DNA of 64,000 nt from Pirellulales bacterium (GCA_028289405.1 JANQPP010000121.1:1-64000), one strand, 5' to 3'; shown: positions 25,959-34,600, numbered from the stretch's first letter. The notes: generated by a model not told the origin, from the sequence alone. Program-made: numbers and translations.

Positions 25959-27040
25959 GACACGACCTCCGCCGCCAGAACTGTGGGAGCGTTCACAAAG
26001 GATCGGGCGCGTTGGTAGCTTTCCTTCACATCGTCGAAGGACGGGCGAACTGCTGCGAACTTGACCAAGTCCGCAGCTTCGAGAAACTTGGCCAGGCGGT
26101 CATGCTCCGCGCGTGAAAAGACGCTCTTCGTGGAGATGTCGCGTAGGAATTCCTCGGTAGTCTCCTCCGGTGCGCGAATGCCGGTTGTCTGTTCGATGTA
26201 AGTGCGCACGATGCCCGTCAGCCGCACGTAAAACAGTTTCACGTCCTGGCGGGCCGTGTCACTGGCCCATAATCTTTCGAGGTCCCGAACTGCCTGTTCG
26301 CGGGGGCTGAGCTTCACCTCCTGGGCACCCTGCTGCCGACGTCGTCGCCACAAAATCCATGATCCGGATGCCAAGAGAAGCAGTCCCGCCACGATCGAAG
26401 CGAGAATTCCCCAGGGCACCGGACGCGGCAGTGCTAAAGGCTCCGTCGGTCCCGCCAGCGCGTCCAGCGAAGGAGCCTCCTGCTCCAAGGCCGACTCAAT
26501 TTCCACTGTAAGCGGTTCACTGGTCACCGCATGAGACTGACCATCCCCCTCGGGACGTTCGTCGGTGAAATGCAGCGTAATCGGGTCGATCCGCAGTGTG
26601 CCGGTCGTGGTCGGTTCCAATGTGTAGACCTGACGGCGTACGTCGCGGCCAATTGCCACGGCCGGCAGCGTTTCACGAAAATCCCGAATGAGAAACTCCC
26701 CGAGCGCTTCTCCAAAAGGGGGCGGCTCGATACGTACGCCCGGCTCCGTTTCGATCGTGAGCGTCAACTCCGGTAGATCCGAAAGCCTAGCGCGAGCCGG
26801 TTCCACTTCCACGCTAAAGCGGACCGGGCCACGCTCGACAACGGATTGCGAAGGATTACTAGCCGCTTGAGAATCCTGGGCCTGATCCGTTTCTCCATTT
26901 CGACCGCATCCTGGCAGACAGCCAATTCCCACCATGGCTAATAAAAGGCCCGCGCGTGCCAAAACGCCGACGCCTCGGCGACGCTTGAATTTCGGCAGGA
27001 GAATGTACCGCGAAAAAGTGGACATCGTTCCTTGGTGCAT
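25955..27040 (-). CDS. BatD/DUF4381-like membrane protein of the moxR-bat operon
   Basis: About 361 residues. The N-terminus is basic then hydrophobic with GCLPGC, so a lipoprotein signal is plausible. Residues ~65-185 form a beta-rich periplasmic domain (VRFSVEVEPARARLSDLPELTLTIE in pieces). One membrane helix at ~205-225 is followed by WRRRRQQ and a cytoplasmic helical domain (KLFYVRLTGIVRTYIEQTTGIRAPEETT) like those of DUF4381 proteins found between DUF58 and vWA genes. It overlaps batA by four bases and begins three bases after the DUF58 stop (alternatives TTG 27046 and ATG 27025). It probably serves as an adaptor in the complex. Confidence 0.78.
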   Translation of the reverse strand: MHQGTMSTFSRYILLPKFKRRRGVGVLARAGLLLAMVGIGCLPGCGRNGETDQAQDSQAASNPSQSVVERGPVRFSVEVEPARARLSDLPELTLTIETEPGVRIEPPPFGEALGEFLIRDFRETLPAVAIGRDVRRQVYTLEPTTTGTLRIDPITLHFTDERPEGDGQSHAVTSEPLTVEIESALEQEAPSLDALAGPTEPLALPRPVPWGILASIVAGLLLLASGSWILWRRRRQQGAQEVKLSPREQAVRDLERLWASDTARQDVKLFYVRLTGIVRTYIEQTTGIRAPEETTEEFLRDISTKSVFSRAEHDRLAKFLEAADLVKFAAVRPSFDDVKESYQRARSFVNAPTVLAAEVVS

Positions 27041-27042
27041 GT

Positions 27043-27930
27043 TCAACGAAAACGTCGTTCGCGCATGCGGAAAAAGCGCCTCAGCGTTTTGGAATAATCT
27101 TCCCCGGTACTCACCGACAGCTCGTCAATCCCTAAGCCACGAAAACGCGTGTTCCAGGTCTCCGCGTGACGATTCGCTTCGCGCACTAGCGCCTCGCGGA
27201 CACGGCGATTTCGTGTATCCACCTGGCGCAATTCGCCCGTTTCCGCGTCGGCGAAGGTCACGATGCTAGCATCAGGAATTGTGCTTTCCCGAGGATCCGC
27301 CGTCCGTACGGCGATCAAATCGTGGCGCTGCCGAGCGATGGCGAGCGGCTGGCCAGGATCGGGAGCCAAAAAATCACTCATCAAAAACACCACGGCCCGC
27401 CGCCTTTGGACTCGATTCAGAAACATGAGTGGCGCCGCCAGATCCGTCCGCCGTGGCCGGGGTGGCAGCGCCACCAATTGCCGGATCAATCGCAGCATGT
27501 GCGACTTCCCCTTCCGAGGAGGAAAGTAGTCCACCACTTCCTCATCGAAGGTCAACATCCCAATTTTGTCGTTGTTTCTCAGCGCCGAAAACATCAGCAG
27601 CGCGGCAAGCTCCACCGTAAGATCCCATTTGGAACGCTCGCCCGAACCAAACACCCCAGAGCCGGAGACATCCACCAGGAACAGGATGGTGAGCTCCCGT
27701 TCCTCGCGAAACCGCTTGACGAACGTGCTTCCGGAACGAGCGGTCACGTTCCAGTCGATCGAGCGGATCTCATCTCCTGGTTGATATTCGCGAACCTCTT
27801 CGAATTCCATGCCCCGGCCACGGAATACGCTCTTGTACTGCCCGGCGAACAAATCGTTCACGGCGCGGTGGGCCACGATTCTCACGCGGCGGACTCGTTT
27901 TAGAATCTCAGCGACGGCGATTTCCTGCAT
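27043..27930 (-). CDS. DUF58 domain protein
   Basis: 295 residues. The diagnostic DUF58 sequence is present: VFRGRGMEFEEVREYQPGDEIRSIDWNVTAR (in part), then FVKRFREERELTILFLVDVSGSG, a vWA-like site with D-V-S-G-S. DUF58 proteins are soluble, vWA-fold proteins nearly always encoded next to moxR. This one starts 12 bases after moxR and precedes the DUF4381-like gene. Likely cytoplasmic; it may hand substrates or partners to the MoxR ATPase. No catalytic activity is known for the family. Confidence 0.95.
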   Translation of the reverse strand: MQEIAVAEILKRVRRVRIVAHRAVNDLFAGQYKSVFRGRGMEFEEVREYQPGDEIRSIDWNVTARSGSTFVKRFREERELTILFLVDVSGSGVFGSGERSKWDLTVELAALLMFSALRNNDKIGMLTFDEEVVDYFPPRKGKSHMLRLIRQLVALPPRPRRTDLAAPLMFLNRVQRRRAVVFLMSDFLAPDPGQPLAIARQRHDLIAVRTADPRESTIPDASIVTFADAETGELRQVDTRNRRVREALVREANRHAETWNTRFRGLGIDELSVSTGEDYSKTLRRFFRMRERRFR

Positions 27931-27942
27931 GCGTCGCTCTCC

Positions 27943-28932
27943 TTACGGCACGGGAACGGCGTTGAGGATTTCCCGCACCACGTCGTCCGCCGATTTTTCC
28001 TCCGCCTCCGCCTCGTAGCTAAGGAGGATCCGATGCCGCAACACATCAGGCGCGATGTCCTTCACGTCCTGCGGCGTGACGTAGCCTCTGCCATTCAGAA
28101 AAGCTTGCGCCCGAGCACCCAATCCCAGATAAATCGAAGCCCGAGGCGAAGCGCCGAAATCCAACAGCGGCTTCAGATGCGACAGCCGTGCCTCCTCCGG
28201 GTGCCTCGTGGCGCGGACCAGTTGCACGATGTAATCCTTGATTTGGTCATCAATGTACACCAGGCGAACGCATTCCTGCATATCGAACACATCCTGAGGC
28301 TCCAGAACGGGACGCACCTCCCGCTGCACCCCGTCGAGGGCCAAATCGAGAACTTTCCGCTCTTCCTCCACTTGGGGATAATCAATCAAGACCTTGAGCA
28401 TAAAGCGGTCGACCTGCGCTTCCGGCAAGGGGTAGGTCCCCTCTTGTTCGATGGGGTTTTGCGTGGCCATCACCAAGAACAACCCCTCCAACGGATAGGT
28501 CGCGTCCCCAATGGTGACCTGACGTTCCTGCATCGCTTCCAGCAACGCCGATTGCACCTTGGAGGGAGCCCGGTTGATCTCGTCGGCCAGCACGAAGTTC
28601 GCGAAGATAGGGCCGTGCCGGGTTTCGAAACGACCCTCGGGAGCCACGTAGACCATCGTCCCGATCAAATCCGCCGGCAACAGATCGGGCGTGAATTGAA
28701 TTCGCTGGAATTTCGTGGAAAGCGCATCCGCCAATGCCTTAATGGCCGTGGTTTTGGCCAGCCCAGGCACGCCTTCCAAGAGAATGTGTCCCTGCGTGAG
28801 CAAGCCGATCAACAAGCGGGACACCATGGCCTCTTGGCCCACGATTTTTTTGCGGAGCTCCGTACGCAGGCGCTCCACGAGTTCCGCTTTCTCCGCGACT
28901 TGTTCTTTGATGTTTTGTACGTCCACCGCCAT
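27943..28932 (-). CDS. moxR: MoxR family AAA+ ATPase
   Basis: 329 residues, normal length. Walker A is GVPGLAKTT (~54-62), Walker B is FVLADEINRAP (~112-122), with sensor sequence VMATQNPIEQEGTYPLPEAQ and an arginine-finger region (DRFMLKV). The C-terminal lid contains the MoxR-type SPRASIYLGLGARAQAFLNGR. MoxR proteins are chaperone-like ATPases that assemble or activate vWA-containing partners, here DUF58, BatA and BatB. It is the first gene of a nine-gene minus-strand operon (moxR to hemW); the promoter should be in the gap with the divergent gene at 29240. Confidence 0.96.
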   Translation of the reverse strand: MAVDVQNIKEQVAEKAELVERLRTELRKKIVGQEAMVSRLLIGLLTQGHILLEGVPGLAKTTAIKALADALSTKFQRIQFTPDLLPADLIGTMVYVAPEGRFETRHGPIFANFVLADEINRAPSKVQSALLEAMQERQVTIGDATYPLEGLFLVMATQNPIEQEGTYPLPEAQVDRFMLKVLIDYPQVEEERKVLDLALDGVQREVRPVLEPQDVFDMQECVRLVYIDDQIKDYIVQLVRATRHPEEARLSHLKPLLDFGASPRASIYLGLGARAQAFLNGRGYVTPQDVKDIAPDVLRHRILLSYEAEAEEKSADDVVREILNAVPVP

Positions 28933-29239
28933 GCGTGGGTTCCTCGCCTATGATGTTGCCTCAGCGGATCGTTTCCATGGCACCGCCGTGGCTTGCGGAA
29001 ATTTTCGCAAAAAATCGGACCGAGCAAACCGTTCCGTCGATGGTGGCCAGCGGAAGACTCTCCATTCACGATGCCACCGCAAATCATATTCAAAGGGGTG
29101 CGGAATGTGTCAAGTCCAGGCCGTTCCATCATTTGGGCCAAACGTTCGAGATTGGGACATGCGGGGGCCCATCGACTTTCAACTCGGTAGACCACTACGA
29201 TGGTTAAGGATCTTGAACACGACACGCAGGCGGAACGCG
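28933..29239. other. Intergenic region between divergent genes
   Basis: About 300 bases between moxR (minus) and the membrane protein gene (plus). It must hold the promoter of the nine-gene moxR-bat operon. A TTTCGCAAAAAATCGG stretch near 29000 is A/T-rich but I see no confident -35/-10 pair. No RNA gene or hidden gene is evident; a long plus-strand frame across the region is an extension of the next gene without coding character. Confidence 0.4.
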
Positions 29240-29803
29240 ATGCGAATTCAAACCGGCACTTTGACCGTCACATTACTGCTTGGCATAGCCATCGTGCTGG
29301 GCGGGTTCTCGATTTTGTATCACCACCAATCGGGCAACCAGGCGCTTGCGTACTGGGGTTCCGATCAGGCCGAATTGATTGGCCATGCCCCGCGCGTGGA
29401 TTGGCTGCGGCTTTCGCCCGTGGAAGACCCGGACGCGACGCCAACGGAATCCATGCTCACGGTCGATGGTCGGATGTATCGAGTCGTGGAAACGCGGGAC
29501 GTGACGGGCGCTCCCGGATTCACGTACGTCCGCCGTGCATTGCTACAGGATGACAGCTTCGAATTTGGCGTGGCGGAGCCGAAGCACTCGGAAACTATGG
29601 AGACATGGTATTCCGCTTTGTGTTTCATCTCCGAGGATGACAACCACGTTTATGTCTACTTCGACCAATCCTTTCAGCATGTCTTCGGGAACCACGGATC
29701 TCGTGCCGTCGGTGTCGGTCCCATTAGCAAAGGGTTACGCGCGGTTTTGGGGAAAATGGATACCTCGAACACCGACGAACCCGTCCGGGAAGATGCGCCC
29801 TGA
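29240..29803 (+). CDS. Membrane-anchored protein, function unknown
   Basis: 187 residues from ATG 29240; the longer open frame upstream overlaps moxR antisense and lacks protein-like sequence. Residues 8-28 (LTVTLLLGIAIVLGGFSILYH) form a single membrane segment near the N-terminus. The rest is a compact periplasmic domain with many aromatic residues and no cysteine pair: WYSALCFISEDDNHVYVYFDQ and similar. No family recognised. It is divergent from the moxR operon and convergent with nagB, 10 bases apart. Confidence 0.75.
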   Translation: MRIQTGTLTVTLLLGIAIVLGGFSILYHHQSGNQALAYWGSDQAELIGHAPRVDWLRLSPVEDPDATPTESMLTVDGRMYRVVETRDVTGAPGFTYVRRALLQDDSFEFGVAEPKHSETMETWYSALCFISEDDNHVYVYFDQSFQHVFGNHGSRAVGVGPISKGLRAVLGKMDTSNTDEPVREDAP

Positions 29804-29813
29804 ACGCGTGTCC

Positions 29814-30614
29814 TTAGCTGGGCTGCGAACTTCGCTCGGCCCGCAACCGGCGTTCGGCCTCTTCCACTTCACGGTAATATTCACGGCGGGCCAGCATTGA
29901 CGCCGCATCGTGATCCACGATCACGATCACGTCGCGGTGAAGTTGCAATGCCGACGCGGTGACCTGCGCCGTGACGGGCCCCTCCACCGTGGCTTGGACG
30001 GCCCGTGCCTTGTTGAGGCCGCAGGCCATTAGCAGACAGCGGCGTGATTCGAGAATCGTGCCCACGCCCATGGTAATCGCCAGACGAGGAACTTCTTGCT
30101 CGCTTTCGAAGAATCGGGCATTATCCCGCACTGTTTCCGGAGCCAACGTTTTTAGCCTTGTGCGACTGCCCAACGAGGAGCCCGGCTCATTGAAGGCAAT
30201 ATGTCCGTCGCCGCCCACGCCCAGGATTTGCAGATCAATTCCCCCCGCTTCCTGAATGGCGCGTTCATATTGCTCGCAATGCGCCTCGAAGTCGAGCGCG
30301 CGGCCATCCGGTACATGTGTATTTTCAGGGTTGATGTTGATTTGGCTGAACAGATTTTCTTGCATGAAGTGGCGATAGCTTTGCGAGTGCGTGGGAGGGA
30401 GGCCCACGTACTCGTCCAAATTGAACGTCACGACCTGTGAAAAATCGAGCTGCTCTTCGCGATGTTGGTGGATGAGTTCTTGGTAAAGTCCAAGCGGCGT
30501 GCTTCCCGTGGCCAACCCCAGGACGCAATCTGGCCTGCGGCGCACCAGTTCGGCCAGGAATTCCGCCGCCCGGCGGCTCACGGTCTCTTTGTCCGGTTCT
30601 TCTATGACCCGCAT
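29814..30614 (-). CDS. nagB: Glucosamine-6-phosphate deaminase
   Basis: 266 residues from the ATG that follows GGGAGT; this matches E. coli NagB in length. Characteristic sequence: LGLATGSTPLGLYQELI (phosphate loop), TFNLDEYVGLPPTHSQSYRHFM (with the catalytic Asp and the conserved Tyr), LGVGGDGHIAFNEPGSS (proton-relay and sugar-binding part), and TMGVGTILESRRCL. The enzyme converts glucosamine-6-phosphate to fructose-6-phosphate and ammonia in amino-sugar catabolism or cell-wall recycling. No nagA or transporter gene is adjacent. It is divergent from parA. Confidence 0.96.
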   Translation of the reverse strand: MRVIEEPDKETVSRRAAEFLAELVRRRPDCVLGLATGSTPLGLYQELIHQHREEQLDFSQVVTFNLDEYVGLPPTHSQSYRHFMQENLFSQININPENTHVPDGRALDFEAHCEQYERAIQEAGGIDLQILGVGGDGHIAFNEPGSSLGSRTRLKTLAPETVRDNARFFESEQEVPRLAITMGVGTILESRRCLLMACGLNKARAVQATVEGPVTAQVTASALQLHRDVIVIVDHDAASMLARREYYREVEEAERRLRAERSSQPS

Positions 30615-30755
30615 TTTCAGTGGACTCCCAACTTTACCTGCTGAGGCATTGGCTAAGCGCTCCCAAAATCCTATCAAGCCCCGCGTAAAACTGTCTATTG
30701 CTCCTAGTTCCGCGCAGGACGCCAAATTCGTCTGTTTCCAGTTACGGCGTCCGAC

Positions 30756-30761
30756 TATAAT
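30756..30761 (+). promoter_or_regulatory. Perfect -10 hexamer (TATAAT) upstream of parA
   Basis: TATAAT ends 59 bases before the parA ATG. The segment 17 bases upstream (TGTTTC) is only a weak -35. The element therefore looks like a sigma-70-type -10 with little -35 contact. Confidence 0.55.
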
Positions 30762-30820
30762 CCGCCGCGCAAAGAACCGAGCCGCCATCGTGTTTCGAAT
30801 CGGTAGAAAGGATGTTACCC

Positions 30821-31669
30821 ATGCGTTCGATCGCTGTCATCAACCAGAAGGGGGGCGTCGGCAAAACAACTACCGCCGTCAACCTAAGCGCCGCCTTGGC
30901 TGCGGCGGGTCAGCGGGTATGCCTGATCGATTTGGATCCGCAGGCGCACGCCAGCTTGCATTTGGGCCTCACTCCAGAACCGGAGCAACGTTCGATCTAC
31001 GATGTTCTCACTAGCGAAATGCCGTTGGCGGAGGCGCGGCGGGAAGTCGCCCCCAATTTGTGGGTGGTCGGATCCGATTTGGACCTTGCGGCGGCAGAAG
31101 TGGAATTGGCCGGCGTTGTCGGTCGTGAGGTGATTTTGCGGGACCGCCTGGCGGACGACGAGGCGGAATTCGATTTTGTGCTAATGGACTGCCCTCCCTC
31201 GTTGGGCGTGTTGACGCTCAACGCCTTGGCGGCCGTCGAAGAAGTGCTCCTACCGCTTCAGCCGCATTTCCTGGCGCTGCATGGCTTGAGCAAACTCCTC
31301 AGCACGATCCAGTTGGTGGGCCGCCGCCTGAATGATCGACTACGTTTAACCGGCGTCGTGTTTTGCATGTACGAATCGGGCACGCGTCTGGCTGCGGAAG
31401 TGACGCAAGACGTGCATGCGTTTTTCGACGCGACGCGGGCGCAGCGGACGCCCTGGTCCGCGGTGCAACCCTTCGAGACACGGATTCGCCGCAATATCCG
31501 TTTGGCGGAAGCTCCTAGCTTTGGCCAGTCCATCTTCGACTACTCCGCCGATTCCCACGGCGCGGAGGACTATGCGAAACTGGCCCGGGAACTCTTGGGA
31601 GGCACCGCGGGGCCGCTGGAACCTGTCCAGGCGGACACCCTGAATCTCGCCAGCGCGGCCGCTTCCTAA
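30821..31669 (+). CDS. parA: ParA/Soj family ATPase (orphan, no parB adjacent)
   Basis: 282 residues. The second of two near ATGs is chosen because AAAGGA lies eight bases before it. The deviant Walker A is KGGVGKTTTAVNLSAAL; further ParA motifs are LIDLDPQAHAS (A'), FVLMDCPPSLGVLTLNAL (Walker B/A-type) and the LAEAPSFGQSIFDY region. ParA ATPases position chromosomes, plasmids or large complexes on the nucleoid or membrane. The usual partner parB is missing: the gene is flanked by nagB and a gap followed by a BBP7-like gene. It could be an orphan positioning protein (MinD/McdA type) rather than the chromosomal Soj. Confidence 0.9.
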   Translation: MRSIAVINQKGGVGKTTTAVNLSAALAAAGQRVCLIDLDPQAHASLHLGLTPEPEQRSIYDVLTSEMPLAEARREVAPNLWVVGSDLDLAAAEVELAGVVGREVILRDRLADDEAEFDFVLMDCPPSLGVLTLNALAAVEEVLLPLQPHFLALHGLSKLLSTIQLVGRRLNDRLRLTGVVFCMYESGTRLAAEVTQDVHAFFDATRAQRTPWSAVQPFETRIRRNIRLAEAPSFGQSIFDYSADSHGAEDYAKLARELLGGTAGPLEPVQADTLNLASAAAS

Positions 31670-32106
31670 ACATCCCCAAGGGATCTCGTCCTCACGTTTC
31701 GCCGCCTCGCCGAATCGTAAGCTAGGTTGCACGCCTTCCACTCGCCGCGTTCGGTAAAATGATGCCGTACCCGCTTTCGGTGCGTCTAGAGGCGTCACAG
31801 GCTGAAGAATTGCCACCACGCGCAGGGCCGCTTGTATCAAGGCCAACGCTTGCGCGCATTGTTCGCGGCTTCCGAAAATCTCACTCTGAAAACTCACGGA
31901 TTTCTCGCGAACCATGGCGGGAAGACCGTCGATGAAGGGAGTGGTTCGCAGGGATGAACTCGTTGGAAACGGACTTCCACGGGATGGAGCGCAGCGCGGG
32001 CGGTAACCTCTCCGCTGCGCCGCGGCAGCTTGCACGTTAGCCCTCCAAGTGAGGGCTTTTTGATGTGTCTGCCGAGCATGATGCCTTTTTCAAGGGAGTC
32101 CGAATC
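31670..32106 (+). other. Gap with possible structured RNA or leader ending in a terminator
   Basis: About 435 bases between parA and the BBP7-like gene. It contains a strong hairpin GCGCAGCG-N16-CGCTGCGC (about 31989-32020) and, close downstream, a terminator-like hairpin. A TAAAAT at 31755-31760 could be a -10. No known riboswitch or ncRNA family could be recognised by eye. It could be an untranslated leader, a small RNA, or plain spacer. Confidence 0.35.
32039..32061 (+). terminator. Terminator or attenuator upstream of BBP7-like gene
   Basis: AGCCCTC, a five-base loop, GAGGGCT, then TTTTT. It lies 45 bases before the start of the BBP7-like gene and 370 bases after parA, so it either ends parA/small-RNA transcription or attenuates the next gene. 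Confidence 0.7.
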
Positions 32107-33432
32107 ATGAAAAGCCAATGGATTCGTTTCCTGTTCTGCGGCGGCGGGGTGTTGCTCGCCCCCAGCCTTCTCCCCGCGCAAACGGATGGCCTGCCGCTGC
32201 CCACCTCTATCCACAACCTCTATGCTCCACGCAGTGGATGGGGAATGCATGGCCGGCATCATCACGGCCACGTCATTCACCAGGGCATTTCCTCCGAGAC
32301 CGTGGTGCTTTCCGAAGACGGAATGGCGGATGACATTACGCCGATTCCCGAGAATGAGAACCACGCTCCGGCACCTGTCTCCGAACCCGAATACTACGGG
32401 AGCATGGGTGAGGAACTCGGGCTCGGCGACGCTGATTGCGGAATGTCATGCGAAGCCTGTGGCACGGTTTGTGGAAAAAAGTGCGGGCACCGCTGGTTCG
32501 CGTCTTTCGCTGGCATGAATTTGACTCGCGACGATATAGATACGCGTTTTCTCGGGGATGAATTGAATAACGCGGCCAACCATGTGTTGCCAGTCCCCGA
32601 TACAGACCCCAACGGCGGCGGCGAAGTACATCTGGGCCGTTGGTTTGGCGCGCGTAGCCGCGTGGAGGCGTCCTACTGGATCGTGGGCAGCTTGACCGAC
32701 TCCACGGAAGCATTCGGCGCGTTGTTGCCGGCGGGTGCTTTGCAAACGAACCTCGATGTGGCCACGGCTCCCGTTGCACTCGGGGCGAACGTGCTGGGCG
32801 ACTTCTTCGTCAATTCCGCCGCGCAAACTCTCCGCCGAGAAAACGATTTCCAAAACCTGGAGATCAATTTCATCCGTGGCGGCGTGCGCCCCGCCAGCGG
32901 AAGTTTCACGGCAAGCTGGATGGGAGGCATCCGGTTCTTTCAATTCGATGAAAACCTGTTGTACGGTTCGGTCGCCAACGGCTTTGCCTTCGGAGCCAAC
33001 GGCGGGGCGAACGAAGCCTACATCCAATCCGACGTGGAAAACAATCTGGTCGGCTTCCAGTTCGGCGGGCGAGGCGAATTGTTCGTGGGAAAAAAATGGA
33101 GTATCTATGCCGCCCCCAAGATCGGCCTCTACGGAAATCACATCAACCAGCAAGCCAGCGTGTTTCGGGGCGATGGCGTGAATGGGCTACTCGTGAATTC
33201 CCAGGTGGACGAATTCGCCGTCCTGGGGGAAATCGAAGCGGGGATCAACTACGAGATCTCACCCCGTTGGCGGGTGTTTGGAGGCTATCGCGTGATCGCC
33301 GCCTCGGGTATTGCTCTCGCCGACGACCAAATCCCGCTCGTCGTGTCGGACACAGCCCAATGGGCGGACGTGAATTCTAACGGCGATTTGATCATTCACG
33401 GCGGATTCGGCGGCCTCGAATACCGTTTTTAG
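32107..33432 (+). CDS. BBP7-like outer-membrane beta-barrel protein with His/Cys-rich N-terminal segment
   Basis: 441 residues. ATG 32107 follows AAGGGAG and starts a signal peptide (KSQWIRFLFCGGGVLLA). Mature residues ~45-65 contain HGRHHHGHVIH and residues ~110-128 contain CGMSCEACGTVCGKKCGH, five Cys among them, which look metal- or disulfide-linked. The remaining ~300 residues show the alternating aromatic/polar pattern of an outer-membrane barrel, end in Phe (EYRF), and contain WMGGIRFFQFDENL and FGGYRVIAASGIA, as in planctomycete BBP7 proteins. It probably sits in the outer membrane; the transported or bound substrate is unknown. Confidence 0.85.
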   Translation: MKSQWIRFLFCGGGVLLAPSLLPAQTDGLPLPTSIHNLYAPRSGWGMHGRHHHGHVIHQGISSETVVLSEDGMADDITPIPENENHAPAPVSEPEYYGSMGEELGLGDADCGMSCEACGTVCGKKCGHRWFASFAGMNLTRDDIDTRFLGDELNNAANHVLPVPDTDPNGGGEVHLGRWFGARSRVEASYWIVGSLTDSTEAFGALLPAGALQTNLDVATAPVALGANVLGDFFVNSAAQTLRRENDFQNLEINFIRGGVRPASGSFTASWMGGIRFFQFDENLLYGSVANGFAFGANGGANEAYIQSDVENNLVGFQFGGRGELFVGKKWSIYAAPKIGLYGNHINQQASVFRGDGVNGLLVNSQVDEFAVLGEIEAGINYEISPRWRVFGGYRVIAASGIALADDQIPLVVSDTAQWADVNSNGDLIIHGGFGGLEYRF

Positions 33433-33550
33433 CACACAGGCATTTCCATTGGGCAATTCTCCCTCGGTGGGGTCAGCCAGTCTGGCCTCGCCCGGGGAAC
33501 GCGGACCGTATCTCTCGATTTTCAGCGTGAGAGGGAAAAATCCTTGAGTC

Positions 33551-34096
33551 CTAGGCGATGAGGCGTATCAATTCCTGGAATTGCCGCACATGCCGAATCG
33601 GCTCGAAGTCGGACTCCTCATGGGCCAACTCTCGATACGTCGAATCCAGTTTTACGGCGTGGGTCAGGGATTTCAAAGCACGGTCCGTCATACCGGCCAG
33701 GCTCTGGTAGCACGCCAGGTTGTAGTGCAGGATCGGTTCCTCCGGGTGTTGGCGAAGCGCGGACAATAGGGCGTCCATCGCGCGAGGTAATTGTTCCATC
33801 CGCTTGTAGCACCAGCCGATGCCGACCCATACGGCGATGTTTTCCGGAGCCTGTTCGGCGGCCTGGAGTAATTGTGGCAACGCCTCGTCGAATTGGTCGA
33901 GTTCCCGCAAAGATTCCCCCCGCAAGTAGGCCACATGACCAGCGAACCGTTTCAGCGGTGCGTCAATACGCTTAAGGGCCTGCCAAGCTTGGCAGGGCAT
34001 GCCCAGTTCCAGGTAGCCCTCCGCTTCCAAGATCAGTCGCTGCTGAAGGATTTTGCTTTTGGCCGAAACCACGGCACTAGCTCCGCGCGAACTCAT
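33551..34096 (-). CDS. TPR repeat protein, function unknown
   Basis: About 181 residues from the ATG preceded by GGAGG at 10 bases; starts at 34138 and 34135 are alternatives. Four to five tetratricopeptide repeats are visible: EAEGYLELGMPCQAWQALKRI, LRELDQFDEALPQLLQAAEQAP, AVWVGIGWCYKRMEQLPRAMDALL, LHYNLACYQSLAGMTDRALKSL (each written in part). No signal peptide or catalytic residue is seen, so it is a cytoplasmic scaffold. The C-terminal HEESDFEPIRHVRQF echoes the tail of other TPR proteins. It lies antisense between a barrel gene and the tRNA gene. Confidence 0.82.
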   Translation of the reverse strand: MSSRGASAVVSAKSKILQQRLILEAEGYLELGMPCQAWQALKRIDAPLKRFAGHVAYLRGESLRELDQFDEALPQLLQAAEQAPENIAVWVGIGWCYKRMEQLPRAMDALLSALRQHPEEPILHYNLACYQSLAGMTDRALKSLTHAVKLDSTYRELAHEESDFEPIRHVRQFQELIRLIA

Positions 34097-34356
34097 GGGT
34101 CTCTTGCCTCCATCCAATGCCTTGCTTTCATCCATCATTCTAATTGCCGCGAGCGTGCAGCGCCACCAGGAGAAGAAAAAAGGAGGCAATGGAATGATTT
34201 TCCTTGAGACGATCCTTACGCGCTGGCCAAGCCTTGTATGCGCTATGTCCTAACGCCTTATCGCGACAGGCAAAAGCCTTGACGACCGGAATGGTCCCTC
34301 CTAGGCTTAGGCGAGTAGCCGCCGACGTCGAAGGAGTCGAATAAAATAGACGCGGA

Positions 34357-34427
34357 TTGCCCCCTGGTGTAATGGCAGCACGAGTGGTTCTGGCCCACTT
34401 AGTCGAGGTTCGAATCCTCGGGGGGTA
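34357..34427 (+). tRNA. tRNA-Gln (anticodon CTG)
   Basis: 71 nt that fold as a cloverleaf. The acceptor stem TGCCCCC/GGGGGTA has a weak U1-A72 pair and discriminator G, both typical of glutamine tRNAs. The anticodon arm is AGTGG-loop-CCACT with loop TTCTGGC, so the anticodon CTG reads CAG. The T arm is CGAGG-TTCGAAT-CCTCG. The 3' CCA is not encoded. A TAAAAT 10 bases upstream (34341-34346) could be its -10 box. The TTG-type isoacceptor is not in this window. Confidence 0.96.
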
Positions 34428-34600
34428 GCTTCGATGGAGTATTGTCCGCCTCATTCGACGCTGGTGGACACGGCCTATCACCAGATGATCCGGCCTGCCA
34501 CGTATCAAAACCGCCCGATCTTTGGCCCAGGCAACGTGCTTGTCGCATGCGGTTGCGCGTTGCGAGTCGCTATTTCGGCTGCTTGTGAATGGTTAGGTGG

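Noticed and set aside
28033-28953. 306-codon plus-strand open frame opposite moxR
   Set aside because: Antisense shadow of a highly conserved AAA+ gene.
31346-32035. 229-codon minus-strand open frame overlapping the parA 3' end
   Set aside because: A third of it is antisense to parA and the rest shows no known features. A small gene here cannot be fully excluded.
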